From an uncultured Acidimicrobiales bacterium (GTDB lineage: Bacteria > Actinomycetota > Acidimicrobiia > Acidimicrobiales > Bin134), in assembly GCA_951813325.1 (NCBI GenBank), contig OX638350.1, positions 1,041,029 through 1,105,028 of the forward strand: 64,000 bases of DNA, in the 5' to 3' direction. Below the pieces are notes generated by a model, which worked only from the letters and a program-made list of their open reading frames with translations, was not told where the DNA came from and did no database searches. The position numbers and the translations under genes are program-made. Shown piece after piece: positions 1 to 9,778 of this stretch; the first letter of the stretch is position 1; each line of letters opens with the position of its first letter.

Positions 1-1
1 G

Positions 2-805
2 AAGACCCGAACCGGCGTCACCGCCGTTGATGCCCAGGACATAGATCCTGAAGACGTGGACCTCCGTATGATCCGCAGGTATCTGGCCTTTCTGAGCACG
101 GAGGGGTATGCCCGCAAAACGGTGGCTCGCAAAGCGTCTTCGCTGCGTCGCTATTTCCGCTGGGCAAAGCGCACCGGCCGGGTGAATGCAGATCCCACTG
201 TCGGCGCGATGACGCCGACCCCAGGGCGTCACCTGCCGAGGGTGCTGCGCTCAGAGGAGTTGAGAACCTTGCTGGACAAGCCGCGAGCGACAGTGGCCGA
301 CGACAGCCGCGCGCGTCGCCAACGCGACCTAGCGGTGTTGGAATTGCTTTACGGCAGCGGGCTTCGGGTCAGTGAGGTGTGCGCCCTCCGGTTGGGTGAC
401 ATCGATTGGGAGCGCAGGCAGATCACCGTGAATGGCAAGGGCTCCAAGCAGCGAGTCGTGCCGCTTAGCGAGCCGGCCACTGCCGCCCTAGAGGAGTGGC
501 TGCAAGAGGGCCGGTTGGAGATGGCTGATGAGCTCTCAGCCGGCGATGCCGTGTTCGTGAACCTGCACGGCCGGCCGCTGAACACCCAGGCGGTGCGCCG
601 GCTGGTGGATCGTCGAGCGGAGACGCAGACCAATCCCCACGCGCTACGCCATACGTTCGCCACTCACCTGCTCGATGGCGGAGCCGACCTCAGGCAGGTG
701 CAGGAGCTATTGGGTCACGCCGACTTGGGGTCCACGCAGATCTACACCCACGTCAGCCGCGACCGGCTCCGCAAAGTGATTGAGGACAGCCATCCCCGTG
801 CTTAA
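2..805 (+). CDS. xerC: tyrosine recombinase XerC-like (5' partial)
   Basis: Site-specific tyrosine recombinase of the XerC/XerD group, which resolves chromosome dimers at dif during division. The frame is open to the left edge of the window, so the true start lies outside; the first internal ATG (position 56, or 68) would cut into the N-terminal SAM-like core-binding domain. The catalytic domain is complete: the first arginine in GSGLRVSEV, the lysine in GKGSKQRVVPL, the HALRHTFATHL box, the LLGHADL histidine and the nucleophilic tyrosine in IYTHV. It lies just upstream of a LytM-like gene and rpsB, as in many actinobacteria. XerC rather than XerD is inferred from this context. Confidence 0.88.
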   Translation, partial: KTRTGVTAVDAQDIDPEDVDLRMIRRYLAFLSTEGYARKTVARKASSLRRYFRWAKRTGRVNADPTVGAMTPTPGRHLPRVLRSEELRTLLDKPRATVADDSRARRQRDLAVLELLYGSGLRVSEVCALRLGDIDWERRQITVNGKGSKQRVVPLSEPATAALEEWLQEGRLEMADELSAGDAVFVNLHGRPLNTQAVRRLVDRRAETQTNPHALRHTFATHLLDGGADLRQVQELLGHADLGSTQIYTHVSRDRLRKVIEDSHPRA

Positions 806-869
806 GCAGGACTGGTGCCCGTTAGGCTGAGACTGCTTCCCCCTCTGCTCAGAAATCCGAGGGAATCCG

Positions 870-1418
870 ATGGTGCGGGGATTGGAGGTCGCTGCGGCAG
901 GCGTGTTGCTGGCGGGGGTGGCCCTGATGGCCGGCCATCCGACAAATTCGAATTCCCAGTCAAACGCTCGATTCCAATGGGAGGATGCCGCCCGGCAAAA
1001 CGAGCTGTACCTGCCTCCGGTGGATGCCGAGGTGGTGGACGTCTTCCGTCTCCCGAAACATGTCGGGGCCCCCGGCAATCGTGGTTGGGAATATGACTCT
1101 GAGCCCGGACAACCGGTGTGGGCTTCGGCAGAGGGTGAAGTGGTGTTCGCTGGATCAGTGGCCCACAACCGGTTCGTTACCGTGCTGCACCGCGACGGGC
1201 TGCGCACCGCATACGGCTATCTGGGCTGGATTGCGGTAGTCGAGGGCGACCGGGTAGCGCCTGGGCAATTGCTGGGCACCACCTCAGAGCGCTTCTTTTT
1301 CAGCGTTCGGGCAGGAGACGACTATCTCGACCCGGCATCGGTCTTGACCGCAGGACGTGTCCGGCTGGTGCCCCATCGAGAACCCGACGGCCTCAGTCGG
1401 CTTCCTGCTTATGGTTAA
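870..1418 (+). CDS. LytM/M23-like domain protein, probably non-catalytic
   Basis: A 182-residue exported protein with a hydrophobic N-terminal segment (about residues 5-22, a signal peptide or anchor) followed by an M23/LytM-like beta domain (about residues 60-160). The fold pattern is visible in PGQPVWASAEGEVVFAG, VTVLHRDGLRTAYGYL and VAPGQLLG. The usual zinc ligands look degenerate. The first histidine of the HRG-x-D motif is asparagine (GNRGWEYD), and the usual H-x-H strand reads FFFSVRAG. It may therefore be a regulatory, EnvC-like cell-wall factor and not an active endopeptidase; that is inference. Start chosen at the codon giving an intact signal segment. Confidence 0.75.
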   Translation: MVRGLEVAAAGVLLAGVALMAGHPTNSNSQSNARFQWEDAARQNELYLPPVDAEVVDVFRLPKHVGAPGNRGWEYDSEPGQPVWASAEGEVVFAGSVAHNRFVTVLHRDGLRTAYGYLGWIAVVEGDRVAPGQLLGTTSERFFFSVRAGDDYLDPASVLTAGRVRLVPHREPDGLSRLPAYG

Positions 1419-1553
1419 CGCGACTCACCGGCTATTGTGTACCCCGGTCTGGAAGCAGTTTTGGGCCGACGACAATTACCGCTCGGGGCATCCCACGGTC
1501 GCCATTTGGTGCTGACCCCGGGTTTCGCTGAACCGTTGGGAGAGGAGAAAGCC

Positions 1554-2402
1554 ATGGCGCCAGTCGTGACGATGCGTCAACTGCTCGATGCCGGGGTCCA
1601 CTTCGGACACCAAACCCGCCGATGGAATCCGAAGATGCAGCGGTTCATCTTCGGTGAGCGCAACGGCATTTACATCATCGACCTGACTCAGACCCTTGCT
1701 CACATTGAGGCGGCCTACACCTATGTTCGGGACTTGGTGGCCAAAGGCGGTCAAGTGCTGTTCGTGGGTACCAAGAAGCAAGCCCAAGACAGTGTCCAGA
1801 GCTACGCAGAGCGCGTGGGCATGCCCTATGTGAATGAGCGATGGCTGGGTGGTCTCCTGACCAATTTCGAGACCATCTCCAAGCGCATGGGCAAGATGAA
1901 GGAGTTCCAGCGGATGCGCAGCTCAGGCGAGCTGGATGTCATGCCCAAGAAAGAGGCCCTTCTCATATCCCGGGAGCTCGCGAAGCTGGAACGCAATCTC
2001 AACGGCATCAGAGACCTGACCCGGCCGCCCGACGCGGTGTTCGTTCTCGACACCAAAAAGGAGCACATCGCGGTGGCTGAGGCGAATAAGTTGAAGCTGC
2101 CGGTGATCGCGGTGGTGGATACCAACTGCGACCCTGATGTAATCCAATACGTCATTCCCGGCAATGACGATGCCATCCGCTCGGGCGAGCTGATGTGCCG
2201 GGTTGTCAGCGATGCCGTTCTCGAGGGCCGCTTTATTGCTCGGGGGAATTCCGTCGCCAAATCTCAACCGGAGCATGGGGTGCCGACAACAAACGGTGCG
2301 CCTGTGGTTGGTGACGAGCCTGTGGCGGTGGGCGCGCCTGTGGTTGGTGACGCGGAGCCAACTGTTGAAGTTGATCAAATCGATCCCCAGGAGCAAGCGT
2401 GA
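1554..2402 (+). CDS. rpsB: 30S ribosomal protein S2
   Basis: Ribosomal protein S2, bound to the head-body junction of the small subunit. Hallmarks are [22 protein letters not shown] at the N-terminus, [11 protein letters not shown], and [19 protein letters not shown]. The ATG at 1554 follows a strong ribosome binding site (gagaggag, about 1540-1547) and gives 282 residues, normal for the family; a longer upstream open frame is not coding-like. The last 40 residues are a low-complexity tail of [16 protein letters not shown] repeats unlike the conserved core. It overlaps the tsf start by four bases, so the two are probably translationally coupled. Confidence 0.97.
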   Translation: MAPVVTMRQLLDAGVHFGHQTRRWNPKMQRFIFGERNGIYIIDLTQTLAHIEAAYTYVRDLVAKGGQVLFVGTKKQAQDSVQSYAERVGMPYVNERWLGGLLTNFETISKRMGKMKEFQRMRSSGELDVMPKKEALLISRELAKLERNLNGIRDLTRPPDAVFVLDTKKEHIAVAEANKLKLPVIAVVDTNCDPDVIQYVIPGNDDAIRSGELMCRVVSDAVLEGRFIARGNSVAKSQPEHGVPTTNGAPVVGDEPVAVGAPVVGDAEPTVEVDQIDPQEQA

Positions 2403-3190
2403 GCTCATTTACTGCCCATGACGTCAAGACTCTGCGCCAGGCAACCGGCGCCGGAATGATGGACTGCAAGCGGGCCCTCACAGAGAACGAGGGCGACATG
2501 GAAGCAGCCACCCAATGGCTGCGCGAGAAGGGCATGGCCAAAGCTGCAGCTCGCGCCGACCGAGTCAGCGATCAGGGAACGGTGGCCCTTGCGGTCGACA
2601 GCCATGCCGCCGCCATCGTTGAGCTGCGCTGCGAGACAGATTTCTCGGCCAAAGCCGCGGACTTCACCACCCTGGCCGACGAGCTGGCCCAGATAGTCCT
2701 GGCCGGGGGTGAGGACTCGGTTGGAACTCGTGAAGCGGCAATCCAGGATCTCAGCTTGACGAAGAAGGAAAACGTCCGGTTGGGCAAAGTGGTCAAAGTC
2801 CAAGCCTCCGAAGGCAACATTCTGGACACCTACCTACACACCCAAGACGGCCGGGGGACCAGTGCAGTGGTGGTAGAAGCCCGCGGCGTGACCCAAGAAT
2901 TGGCCCACGAGGTGGCTCTTCACATTGCCTTTGCCAAGCCCGCAGTCCTGCACCGCGACGAGGTTAGCGCCGAAGAGGTGGAACGTGAGCGGGTGGCTCT
3001 GGCCGAGATGACCAAGGCCGAGGGGAAGCCCGAGCAGGCCTGGGACAAGATTGTCGCCGGTCGTCTGCGGGCGTGGTATGCCGAGCGGGTGTTGCTGGAA
3101 CAAGGCATGTTCGGAGAAAAGGAGACCGTGGAATCGCGGTTGGGAGATGGTGAGATTGTCCGGTTCGAGTTGGCGGCCATCGGCAGTTAG
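2399..3190 (+). CDS. tsf: translation elongation factor Ts
   Basis: EF-Ts, the nucleotide exchange factor that regenerates EF-Tu-GTP. The N-terminal UBA-like domain carries [17 protein letters not shown], and the conserved [13 protein letters not shown] box that inserts into EF-Tu follows at about residue 78. At 263 residues it is a full-length bacterial EF-Ts with two core subdomains and the C-terminal helix region. It begins at a GTG overlapping the rpsB stop (GTGA) and is the second gene of the conserved rpsB-tsf-pyrH-frr cluster. Confidence 0.97.
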   Translation: MSSFTAHDVKTLRQATGAGMMDCKRALTENEGDMEAATQWLREKGMAKAAARADRVSDQGTVALAVDSHAAAIVELRCETDFSAKAADFTTLADELAQIVLAGGEDSVGTREAAIQDLSLTKKENVRLGKVVKVQASEGNILDTYLHTQDGRGTSAVVVEARGVTQELAHEVALHIAFAKPAVLHRDEVSAEEVERERVALAEMTKAEGKPEQAWDKIVAGRLRAWYAERVLLEQGMFGEKETVESRLGDGEIVRFELAAIGS

Positions 3191-3253
3191 CAGCCGAGGT
3201 ATGAAGGATCGACCGGGCAGAGTTGATCGCCAGTGGCGGTTGAGGGCCAGAGT

Positions 3254-3997
3254 GTGACAGCCAGTGACTGCATCAAGCGATCTGGTCGGTGGGACCGGAT
3301 TGTTCTGAAGCTCTCCGGCGAAGCCTTTGCCGGAGAAGCCGGATACGGGATCGACGGCGAGATCGCCGTTCAGATCGCCACTGAGATTGTCAATGTTAGG
3401 GCAGAATTCGACGTGGACGTGGCCGTCGTAGTCGGCGGCGGGAACATTTGGCGAGGGATGACCGGAGCAGGTGCGGGCATGGACCGGGCCCAAGCCGACT
3501 ACATGGGGATGCTGGCCACCGTCATAAACGCCCTTGCGCTCCAAGACACCCTCGAGCGGCTGAACCAGCCCACCCGGGTGCAGACGGCCATCGGCATGGC
3601 CCAAGTGGCCGAGCCATATATCCGACGAAGGGCAATTCGCCATTTGGAGAAGGGCCGGGTGGTAATTTTTGCTGCTGGAACCGGCAACCCCTTTTTCACA
3701 ACCGACACCGCGGCCGCTCTTCGGGCCGTGGAGATTGAAGCCGGCGTTCTGTTGAAGGGCACCCACAGTGGCACAGATGGGGTCTACACCGCCGACCCCC
3801 GGACCAATCCCGACGCCCAGAAATTGAATCAAGTGCAGTATCTGGAGGTGCTTTCCCAGGGATTGAAGGCCATGGACAGCACTGCCGTGTCTCTTTGCAT
3901 GGACAACGAGTTGCCCATCGTGGTTTTCGATCTGATGAAGCCGGGAAACGTACGCTCCATACTCGATGGCCGGCCAATCGGTACTCTGGTGTCATGA
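3254..3997 (+). CDS. pyrH: uridylate kinase
   Basis: UMP kinase of the amino-acid-kinase fold, phosphorylating UMP to UDP in pyrimidine nucleotide synthesis; a hexamer in bacteria. Motifs seen: [11 protein letters not shown] (phosphate loop), [26 protein letters not shown] and [11 protein letters not shown]. The GTG at 3254 is preceded by gaggg with normal spacing and is preferred; an upstream in-frame GTG at 3233 would add seven residues. It follows tsf after a short gap in the standard order. Confidence 0.95.
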   Translation: MTASDCIKRSGRWDRIVLKLSGEAFAGEAGYGIDGEIAVQIATEIVNVRAEFDVDVAVVVGGGNIWRGMTGAGAGMDRAQADYMGMLATVINALALQDTLERLNQPTRVQTAIGMAQVAEPYIRRRAIRHLEKGRVVIFAAGTGNPFFTTDTAAALRAVEIEAGVLLKGTHSGTDGVYTADPRTNPDAQKLNQVQYLEVLSQGLKAMDSTAVSLCMDNELPIVVFDLMKPGNVRSILDGRPIGTLVS

Positions 3998-4081
3998 GGG
4001 GTGTCCAGAGGCGTCGAGAAGATGACTGGTCCGGAGATCCTCTTGGCGTGCTAGCCGAGATCGTCCAGACACACCGGGAAA

Positions 4082-4657
4082 ATGACCACGGGCAATGAGC
4101 TGACCGACTTGGTGGTGGGCGAGGCTGGCGGGCGTATGGATTCCGCAGTCCAGCACACCCGCCAGCAGTTCGCCTCCGTTCGAACCGGTCGGGCCTCTCC
4201 AGCGCTGTTCGAGAGGTTCCTCGTGGACTACTACGGCACCGAGGTGCCGCTACAGCAGTTGGCCAGTTTCAGCGTTCCCGAAGCGCAGCTGCTCGTTATC
4301 TCACCATTTGACAAGAACTCCATCTCCGCGATTGAACGGGCTATCATCCAAGCCGATCTGGGGCTCAATCCAAGCAATGACGGAACTGTGGTGCGGCTCA
4401 CGTTCCCGCCGCTCACTGAGGAACGCCGTCGTGAATTGGTCAGGTTGGTAAAGCAGATGGCTGAAGAGGGTCGAGTGGCGATTCGGAACAACCGCCGCAG
4501 CGGACGCCATGAGATCGATCAGTTCAGAAAAGACGGCGATGTCTCCGAGGACGTATCCGCTCGAGCCGAAAAGGAGCTTGACCAGCTCACCCACGACCAT
4601 GAGCAGCTCATCAACGATGCATTGAGCGTCAAAGAGCAAGAGCTGCTCGAGATTTAA
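4082..4657 (+). CDS. frr: ribosome recycling factor
   Basis: Ribosome recycling factor, which with EF-G splits the post-termination ribosome. The 191-residue length and the pattern VRTGRASPALFERFLVDYYG, PLQQLASFSVPE, PFDKNSISAIERAI and VRLTFPPLTEERRRELV are diagnostic, followed by the long C-terminal helices rich in K/E/R. It lies 84 bases after pyrH, consistent with co-transcription. Confidence 0.96.
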   Translation: MTTGNELTDLVVGEAGGRMDSAVQHTRQQFASVRTGRASPALFERFLVDYYGTEVPLQQLASFSVPEAQLLVISPFDKNSISAIERAIIQADLGLNPSNDGTVVRLTFPPLTEERRRELVRLVKQMAEEGRVAIRNNRRSGRHEIDQFRKDGDVSEDVSARAEKELDQLTHDHEQLINDALSVKEQELLEI

Positions 4658-4682
4658 ACTCTCTGAACAACTGGAGGGACCA

Positions 4683-5963
4683 GTGGACGAAGACAACCCT
4701 TTCCAAAGGCCCAAAGACCGGCCTGAAGATCTCCCTGAAGACGAGCAGGCCGTCTTTTTGGACGATCTGACTTCCCTGTTCGATGAAGATGACGATGGTT
4801 CCAGCCTGCCAAGCTGGGATGAGGCTTCTGATGACGAATCGGAAGCAGAAGAGACCTGGGACAGCCTGACCGATGTTGCTCCCCGGTGGCGTGATGACGC
4901 CGAAGGTCAGCACTCATCCGAATTGCCCGATCCGCCAAGCCTCAGCCAGGCAGCTGAGAGCGTGAGCGTCTTTGAAGACCCTGAGCCAACCGAGGCGGTG
5001 GAGTTTCCCTCGGTGGACCGGGTCGACGAGGTGCTCTCACTCGATGCTCCCGACTCCCCGGCCGCCTCGGAGATGGTCGAGACCATGGATTCGCCCCTGC
5101 CGGCACCTCCGTCGCCGATGGGGGAAGTGCGGCATTCAGCCCCGAACGGCAACACCATGACTGCCATCGTGGTCGGTTTGTTGCTGGGCGGAGTCGTCCT
5201 TGGCGCGGTTGCCCTGGGCGAGAAGGTCACGCTCGCCCTGCTTGTCATTGTGCTGCTGATCGCCGCGGCGGAGTGGTTCACCACCTTGCGCCAAGCCGGT
5301 TATCAGCCCCCCACCCTGGTGGGCTTTGCCGCCGTGGTGGCCATGCCCCTGGCTGCCTTTTGGAGAGGCGCAGACGGCATGATGCTGGTGCTGGTGTTCG
5401 CCCTGTTCGGTGCTGGGCTGTGGTATGTGGGCGGGGTAGGCCGTGACCGTCTGCTGTCCAACCTGGGGGTGACCCTGTTCGGGATCGCCTATATCGGGGT
5501 GACCGGTGCTTTCGGCGCGCTCCTTTTGGACATGCCCGACGGCTCTGAGCTGGTGCTGAGCGCAGTGATATTGACGGTGGCCCACGATGTCGGCGCGTTC
5601 ACCGTCGGCCGGGCAGCAGGCCGCACTCCGCTGTCGAAGGCCAGCCCCAACAAGACTCTGGAGGGTTTGATCGGCGGCACCATTCTCACCATTGCGGCCG
5701 CGTTGGTGTTCATCTCCGTCCTGGAGATCGGCCCCTTCGGTGCCGAGTCTGGATCGCGCTCCGATGGCGTGATCCTGGGCATCGTGGTCGCCGTGGTGGC
5801 ACCGCTGGCCGACCTCGTGGAGTCGGCCATCAAGCGAGATCTCGGCATCAAGGACATGGGAACTCTGCTGCCGGGCCATGGAGGGATGTTGGATCGGATC
5901 GACGCGCTGCTGTTCGTGCTGCCGGCCACCTACTTCACTGCCTTGATGCTCGAGGTGGTCTGA
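4683..5963 (+). CDS. cdsA: phosphatidate cytidylyltransferase with long acidic N-terminal region
   Basis: CDP-diacylglycerol synthase, converting phosphatidate and CTP to CDP-DAG for phospholipid synthesis in the membrane. The C-terminal signature is clear: ESAIKRDLGIKD, then LLPGHGGMLDRIDALL. About eight hydrophobic segments occupy residues 158-425. The first 155 residues are a hydrophilic, Asp/Glu/Ser/Pro-rich, probably disordered cytoplasmic region absent from the minimal enzyme. GTG at 4683 follows ggaggg. The position between frr and dxr is the usual one. Confidence 0.93.
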   Translation: MDEDNPFQRPKDRPEDLPEDEQAVFLDDLTSLFDEDDDGSSLPSWDEASDDESEAEETWDSLTDVAPRWRDDAEGQHSSELPDPPSLSQAAESVSVFEDPEPTEAVEFPSVDRVDEVLSLDAPDSPAASEMVETMDSPLPAPPSPMGEVRHSAPNGNTMTAIVVGLLLGGVVLGAVALGEKVTLALLVIVLLIAAAEWFTTLRQAGYQPPTLVGFAAVVAMPLAAFWRGADGMMLVLVFALFGAGLWYVGGVGRDRLLSNLGVTLFGIAYIGVTGAFGALLLDMPDGSELVLSAVILTVAHDVGAFTVGRAAGRTPLSKASPNKTLEGLIGGTILTIAAALVFISVLEIGPFGAESGSRSDGVILGIVVAVVAPLADLVESAIKRDLGIKDMGTLLPGHGGMLDRIDALLFVLPATYFTALMLEVV

Positions 5964-5990
5964 GTCGTCGGGGAATCCCGACGACATCAT

Positions 5991-7169
5991 GTGATGGCCT
6001 CCCTATCGCTGCTTGGTTCCACCGGCTCGATCGGTGTCCAAACGTTGGACGTGGTGCGGGCCGAACCCGGTGCCTGGGACGTGGTGGCGCTGGGGGCGGG
6101 ACGCTCGGTTGAGCAATTGGTGGCCCAGGCCCGGGAGTTTGATCCCCGTCTCGTGGTGGTGGGCAACGCCGACCGGGTTCCCGAGGTCCGAGAGGCGCTA
6201 CCGGGGATTTCCGTGGCCAGCGGCCCCGCCGCTCTCGCCGAAGCCGCTGCTATGGGAGAAGTGGTGGTCAACGGGGTTGTCGGATTTGCCGGGCTGCCGG
6301 TGACCCTGGCTGCCTTGGAGGCTGGTCGGCGCCTCGCTTTGGCCAACAAGGAATCGCTGATCGCAGCCGGACCAGTTGTCCAGAGGGCCCGCCAGACTCC
6401 CGGTGCCGAACTGCTCCCGGTGGACAGCGAGCATTGCGCCGTCCACCAATGCCTGCGGGCCAACGATGTGTTCTCCGCAGATACGGGTATGGAGCGCGTG
6501 CACCGCATAGTGCTCACGGCCAGCGGCGGCCCATTCAGGGGTCGGGCACGCCATGAGCTAGCCGATGTGACGGTGGAGTGCGCCTTGGCCCATCCCACTT
6601 GGAGCATGGGACCCAAGATCACGGTGGACTCCTCAACGCTGATGAACAAGGGCTTGGAGGTGATCGAGGCCAACGAACTCTTCGGCTTGGGCTATGACCG
6701 AATCGAGGTCGTGGTCCATCCCCAGTCAGTGGTCCACTCCATGGTGGAGTACACCGATGGCGCTACCATCGCCCAGCTCTCGCTGCCCGATATGCGGCTG
6801 TGCATCGGATATGCCATGGCCTACCCCGACCGCATCGCCACTCCGTTTGGCCGCATCGATTGGGCAGAGTTGCGCCGACTGGATTTCGAGCCCCCCGACA
6901 CCGAGGCGTTTCCCTGCCTGGAGTTGGCCTACGCAGCCGGGCGCATGGGCCAGACCGCACCTGCCCTGCTGAATGCGGCCAATGAGGTGGCCGTGCAGGC
7001 TTTTCTGGATGAGCGGATACAATGGACGGCAATCCCCGAGGTTTTGGAGGCGGTCCTCGGAGGCCACGACGGTACCGAGGCCGACTCACTGGAGGCAGTC
7101 ATGGAGATCGACGGCAAAGCCCGAGCCGCTGCCGAGCACGTCGTCGCCCACCAATCCGACTGCACCTGA
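5991..7169 (+). CDS. dxr: 1-deoxy-D-xylulose 5-phosphate reductoisomerase
   Basis: Second enzyme of the MEP isoprenoid pathway, turning DXP into MEP with NADPH and a divalent metal. Seen: the NADPH-binding GSTGSIGVQTLDV at residues 8-20, LANKESLIAAG, metal-site PVDSEHCAVHQCL, the substrate loop ASGGPFRG and HPTWSMGPKITVDSSTLMNK. The start is GTG 5991 or ATG 5994. Together with ispG three genes downstream it shows the organism uses the MEP route. Confidence 0.96.
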   Translation: MMASLSLLGSTGSIGVQTLDVVRAEPGAWDVVALGAGRSVEQLVAQAREFDPRLVVVGNADRVPEVREALPGISVASGPAALAEAAAMGEVVVNGVVGFAGLPVTLAALEAGRRLALANKESLIAAGPVVQRARQTPGAELLPVDSEHCAVHQCLRANDVFSADTGMERVHRIVLTASGGPFRGRARHELADVTVECALAHPTWSMGPKITVDSSTLMNKGLEVIEANELFGLGYDRIEVVVHPQSVVHSMVEYTDGATIAQLSLPDMRLCIGYAMAYPDRIATPFGRIDWAELRRLDFEPPDTEAFPCLELAYAAGRMGQTAPALLNAANEVAVQAFLDERIQWTAIPEVLEAVLGGHDGTEADSLEAVMEIDGKARAAAEHVVAHQSDCT

Positions 7170-7172
7170 GCG

Positions 7173-8486
7173 ATGGCGTCGCAGCAAAGCGGTTTTTCGG
7201 AGAGTGGTCGGCCTCGGTCTTCTCTGCCCGCCAAATTGCAGGCTTCACGCGAGAGGTGGGGAGGTCTGGCGTTGGCGGTTGGCCTGCTCGCGGTGGTGCA
7301 GCTGAAGTGGGGAATGCCGATGCTGATTGTGGTTCTGGCCATTATCGGCATGATCTTCCTGCACGAGTTGGGCCACTTTGTGACTGCCCGGGCCGCGGGC
7401 ATGAAGGTCACTGAGTTCTTCTTGGGATTCGGGCCCCGGCTGTGGTCAATGCGCCGGGGGGACACGGTCTATGGCCTCAAAGCGATCCCCGCCGGTGCCT
7501 ATGTGCGGATAATCGGGATGAACAACTTGGAAGAGGTCGCCCCCGCCGAAGAGCATCGCACCTACCGCAGCAAGCCCTATTGGCGCCGCATGTCTGTGGC
7601 CGTGGCCGGTTCGACCGTCCATTTCCTGTTGGCGCTGATTCTGATCTTCTCTTTCCTGGTGCTTGACGGCAAGAGCGAAAGCGTCCCGTCTCCAAACTGG
7701 ACTGTGCACTTGGTGGCCTCCGAGTCGCCCGCGGAGGGCGCCGGCTTGCTCTCAGGGGATCGCATCGTGTCGGTCGACGACCGCCCGGTGGCCACTATGG
7801 AGGACATGGTGGCGATTCTGCCTGGACCGGGGACACCGGTGAGTCTGGGGGTCCAGCGGGGAGACACCCTATTGGCCCGCACGCTGATGCTGGGCACCCA
7901 TCCTGAAGATGCCAGCCGGGGGTATATCGGCATCTCCTCTCGGTCGGCATGGCTGCGCCAGCCGGTGCAGGTCGGCTACCTCGAGGCTGTTCCCGAGACG
8001 CTGGATGAATTTGGGTTCTTAGCCAAAGAGTCGGTTCTGGGCATTGGCAGATTCTTCTCTCCCAGCGGGCTCAACAACTTTTTCCGCGATGTGGCCGACC
8101 AGCCTGTCCAAGGGGGGGTCGTTCCGGCTGAAGGCGGTCTGACAACCGCGGCCCCAGCCGAAAACCAGGACCGCGTCATCTCCATTTTTGGTGCGCTTCG
8201 AATCGGTGCCGACCTAACCGAAAGCGGCTATGGGAACCTACTGCTTTTTTTGGCGCTGCTAAATGTGTTCATCGGGGTTTTCAACATGATTCCGCTTCTG
8301 CCATTGGACGGGGGCCATGTGGTGATTGCCACCTACGAGCGGCTGCGGTCTTGGCGAGGCCGCCGATACACTGCCGACGTTGCGAAAATGGTGCCGGTGG
8401 CCTATGCCGTGATCTTGGTTCTGGTTTTTGTCTTCATCGGATCCGTTTATCTGGATTTCACCGATCCGGTAGAGCTTCCCAGTTGA
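7173..8486 (+). CDS. RseP/Rip1-like site-2 intramembrane metalloprotease
   Basis: Membrane zinc protease of the S2P class that cleaves transmembrane proteins such as anti-sigma factors. The catalytic HELGH sits in a hydrophobic helix at about residues 64-68, a PDZ domain occupies roughly residues 180-260 (VASESPAEGAGLLSGDRIVSVDD), and the second metal-binding segment NMIPLLPLDGGHV lies near residue 372. The 437-residue length fits. It sits between dxr and ispG, the place occupied by rip1 in mycobacteria. Its substrate cannot be read from the sequence. Confidence 0.93.
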   Translation: MASQQSGFSESGRPRSSLPAKLQASRERWGGLALAVGLLAVVQLKWGMPMLIVVLAIIGMIFLHELGHFVTARAAGMKVTEFFLGFGPRLWSMRRGDTVYGLKAIPAGAYVRIIGMNNLEEVAPAEEHRTYRSKPYWRRMSVAVAGSTVHFLLALILIFSFLVLDGKSESVPSPNWTVHLVASESPAEGAGLLSGDRIVSVDDRPVATMEDMVAILPGPGTPVSLGVQRGDTLLARTLMLGTHPEDASRGYIGISSRSAWLRQPVQVGYLEAVPETLDEFGFLAKESVLGIGRFFSPSGLNNFFRDVADQPVQGGVVPAEGGLTTAAPAENQDRVISIFGALRIGADLTESGYGNLLLFLALLNVFIGVFNMIPLLPLDGGHVVIATYERLRSWRGRRYTADVAKMVPVAYAVILVLVFVFIGSVYLDFTDPVELPS

Positions 8487-8552
8487 GGACTGAGATGGTC
8501 ATGGGCGATTGCGAATACCTGAGCCGCAGACCTGGCATGACAAGCTAATACT

Positions 8553-9776
8553 GTGGAAGTCCAGGCAGCCTTCGAACGGCGTCCGACCCGCCGGATCTAT
8601 GTCGGTGATGTAGCCGTCGGCGGTGGCGCGCCGATCACGGTGCAGTCCATGACCACCACCCGCACCGCCGATGTGGAAGGCACCCTCCAGCAGATCTACG
8701 CCCTGGCCGCGGCGGGGGCCGACATCGTGCGCTGCACGTGCAACGAGATCGAGGCGGCCGAGGGGCTGGCCCAGATCGTGCCCCGTTCTCCGGTGCCCAT
8801 CGTGGCCGACATTCATCACCAGTACCGCATGGCGCTGGCCGCCTTGGATGCCGGAGTCCAGTGTCTGAGGCTGAACCCCGGCAACATCCGCAAGCCCGAC
8901 CACATCCAGGCGGTGGCCTCAGAGTGCCGGGACCGAGAGGTGCCCATTCGCATCGGTGTGAATGGGGGATCGCTGCACCCTGATCTGTACCGCAAGTACG
9001 GTGACCGGGTTACCCCCGAGGCCATGGTGGAGTCGGCCCAGATGGAACTCGACTACTTCAAAGAAGTGGACTTCCATGACGTGAAGATCTCGGTCAAGGC
9101 ATCCAGTGTGCCCCTCATGATCGAGGCCTACCGTCAGCTGGCCGAGGTCTCCGACCACCCCTTGCACTTGGGGGTGACCGAAGCGGGGCCGCCCCCTGTC
9201 GGGTTGATCAAGTCCACCGCAGGCATCGGTACGCTCTTGGCCGAAGGCATTGGGGACACTATTCGCTACAGCCTCACCGCCGATCCGGTTCAAGAGGCGA
9301 AAGCCGGTCGTCAGCTGCTGGAATCGCTGGGCCTGCGGGAGCGAAAGAACGTCGATCTCATCGCCTGTCCCAGCTGCGGTCGAGCGGAGATCGATGTGTA
9401 CGCCGTGGCCGAGCAGGCCATGGATGCGTTCGGTGACCGGGAGATTCCCCTGCAAGTGGCGGTCATGGGCTGTGTGGTCAATGGGCCCGGCGAGGCCCGG
9501 GATGCCGATATCGGCATCGCGGCCGGCAACAAGCGGGGCCACTTGTTCGTGAAGGGCCGCAATGTCGCCGTAGTGGCCGAGGAGAACATGGTGACCTCAC
9601 TGGTGGAGTGGGCCGAGTTGATCCACGAGCACGGAGCCGAGGCTGCCTTGGCCAAAGCCGACACAGTAGCCGCCGCCCGGGAGGCTGAACGCGACCGCAG
9701 CCGTCTGCTGGCCGAGCAGGGTGACGACGCCAATCAGGCGAATGAGAAGATCGAGTCAATTCGCAGGAGAGGGTGA
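8553..9776 (+). CDS. ispG: 4-hydroxy-3-methylbut-2-enyl diphosphate synthase
   Basis: IspG (GcpE), the [4Fe-4S] enzyme reducing MEcPP to HMBPP in the MEP pathway. The N-terminal TIM barrel starts RRPTRRIYVGDVAVGGGAPI-like and contains QSMTTTRTADVE. The cluster ligands are visible in CPSCGRAE and MGCVVNGPGEARDADIG. The 407-residue length is normal for the short bacterial form. The last 50 residues are Ala/Glu-rich and variable. Its stop overlaps the region of the proS start. Confidence 0.96.
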   Translation: MEVQAAFERRPTRRIYVGDVAVGGGAPITVQSMTTTRTADVEGTLQQIYALAAAGADIVRCTCNEIEAAEGLAQIVPRSPVPIVADIHHQYRMALAALDAGVQCLRLNPGNIRKPDHIQAVASECRDREVPIRIGVNGGSLHPDLYRKYGDRVTPEAMVESAQMELDYFKEVDFHDVKISVKASSVPLMIEAYRQLAEVSDHPLHLGVTEAGPPPVGLIKSTAGIGTLLAEGIGDTIRYSLTADPVQEAKAGRQLLESLGLRERKNVDLIACPSCGRAEIDVYAVAEQAMDAFGDREIPLQVAVMGCVVNGPGEARDADIGIAAGNKRGHLFVKGRNVAVVAEENMVTSLVEWAELIHEHGAEAALAKADTVAAAREAERDRSRLLAEQGDDANQANEKIESIRRRG

Positions 9777-9778
9777 GG

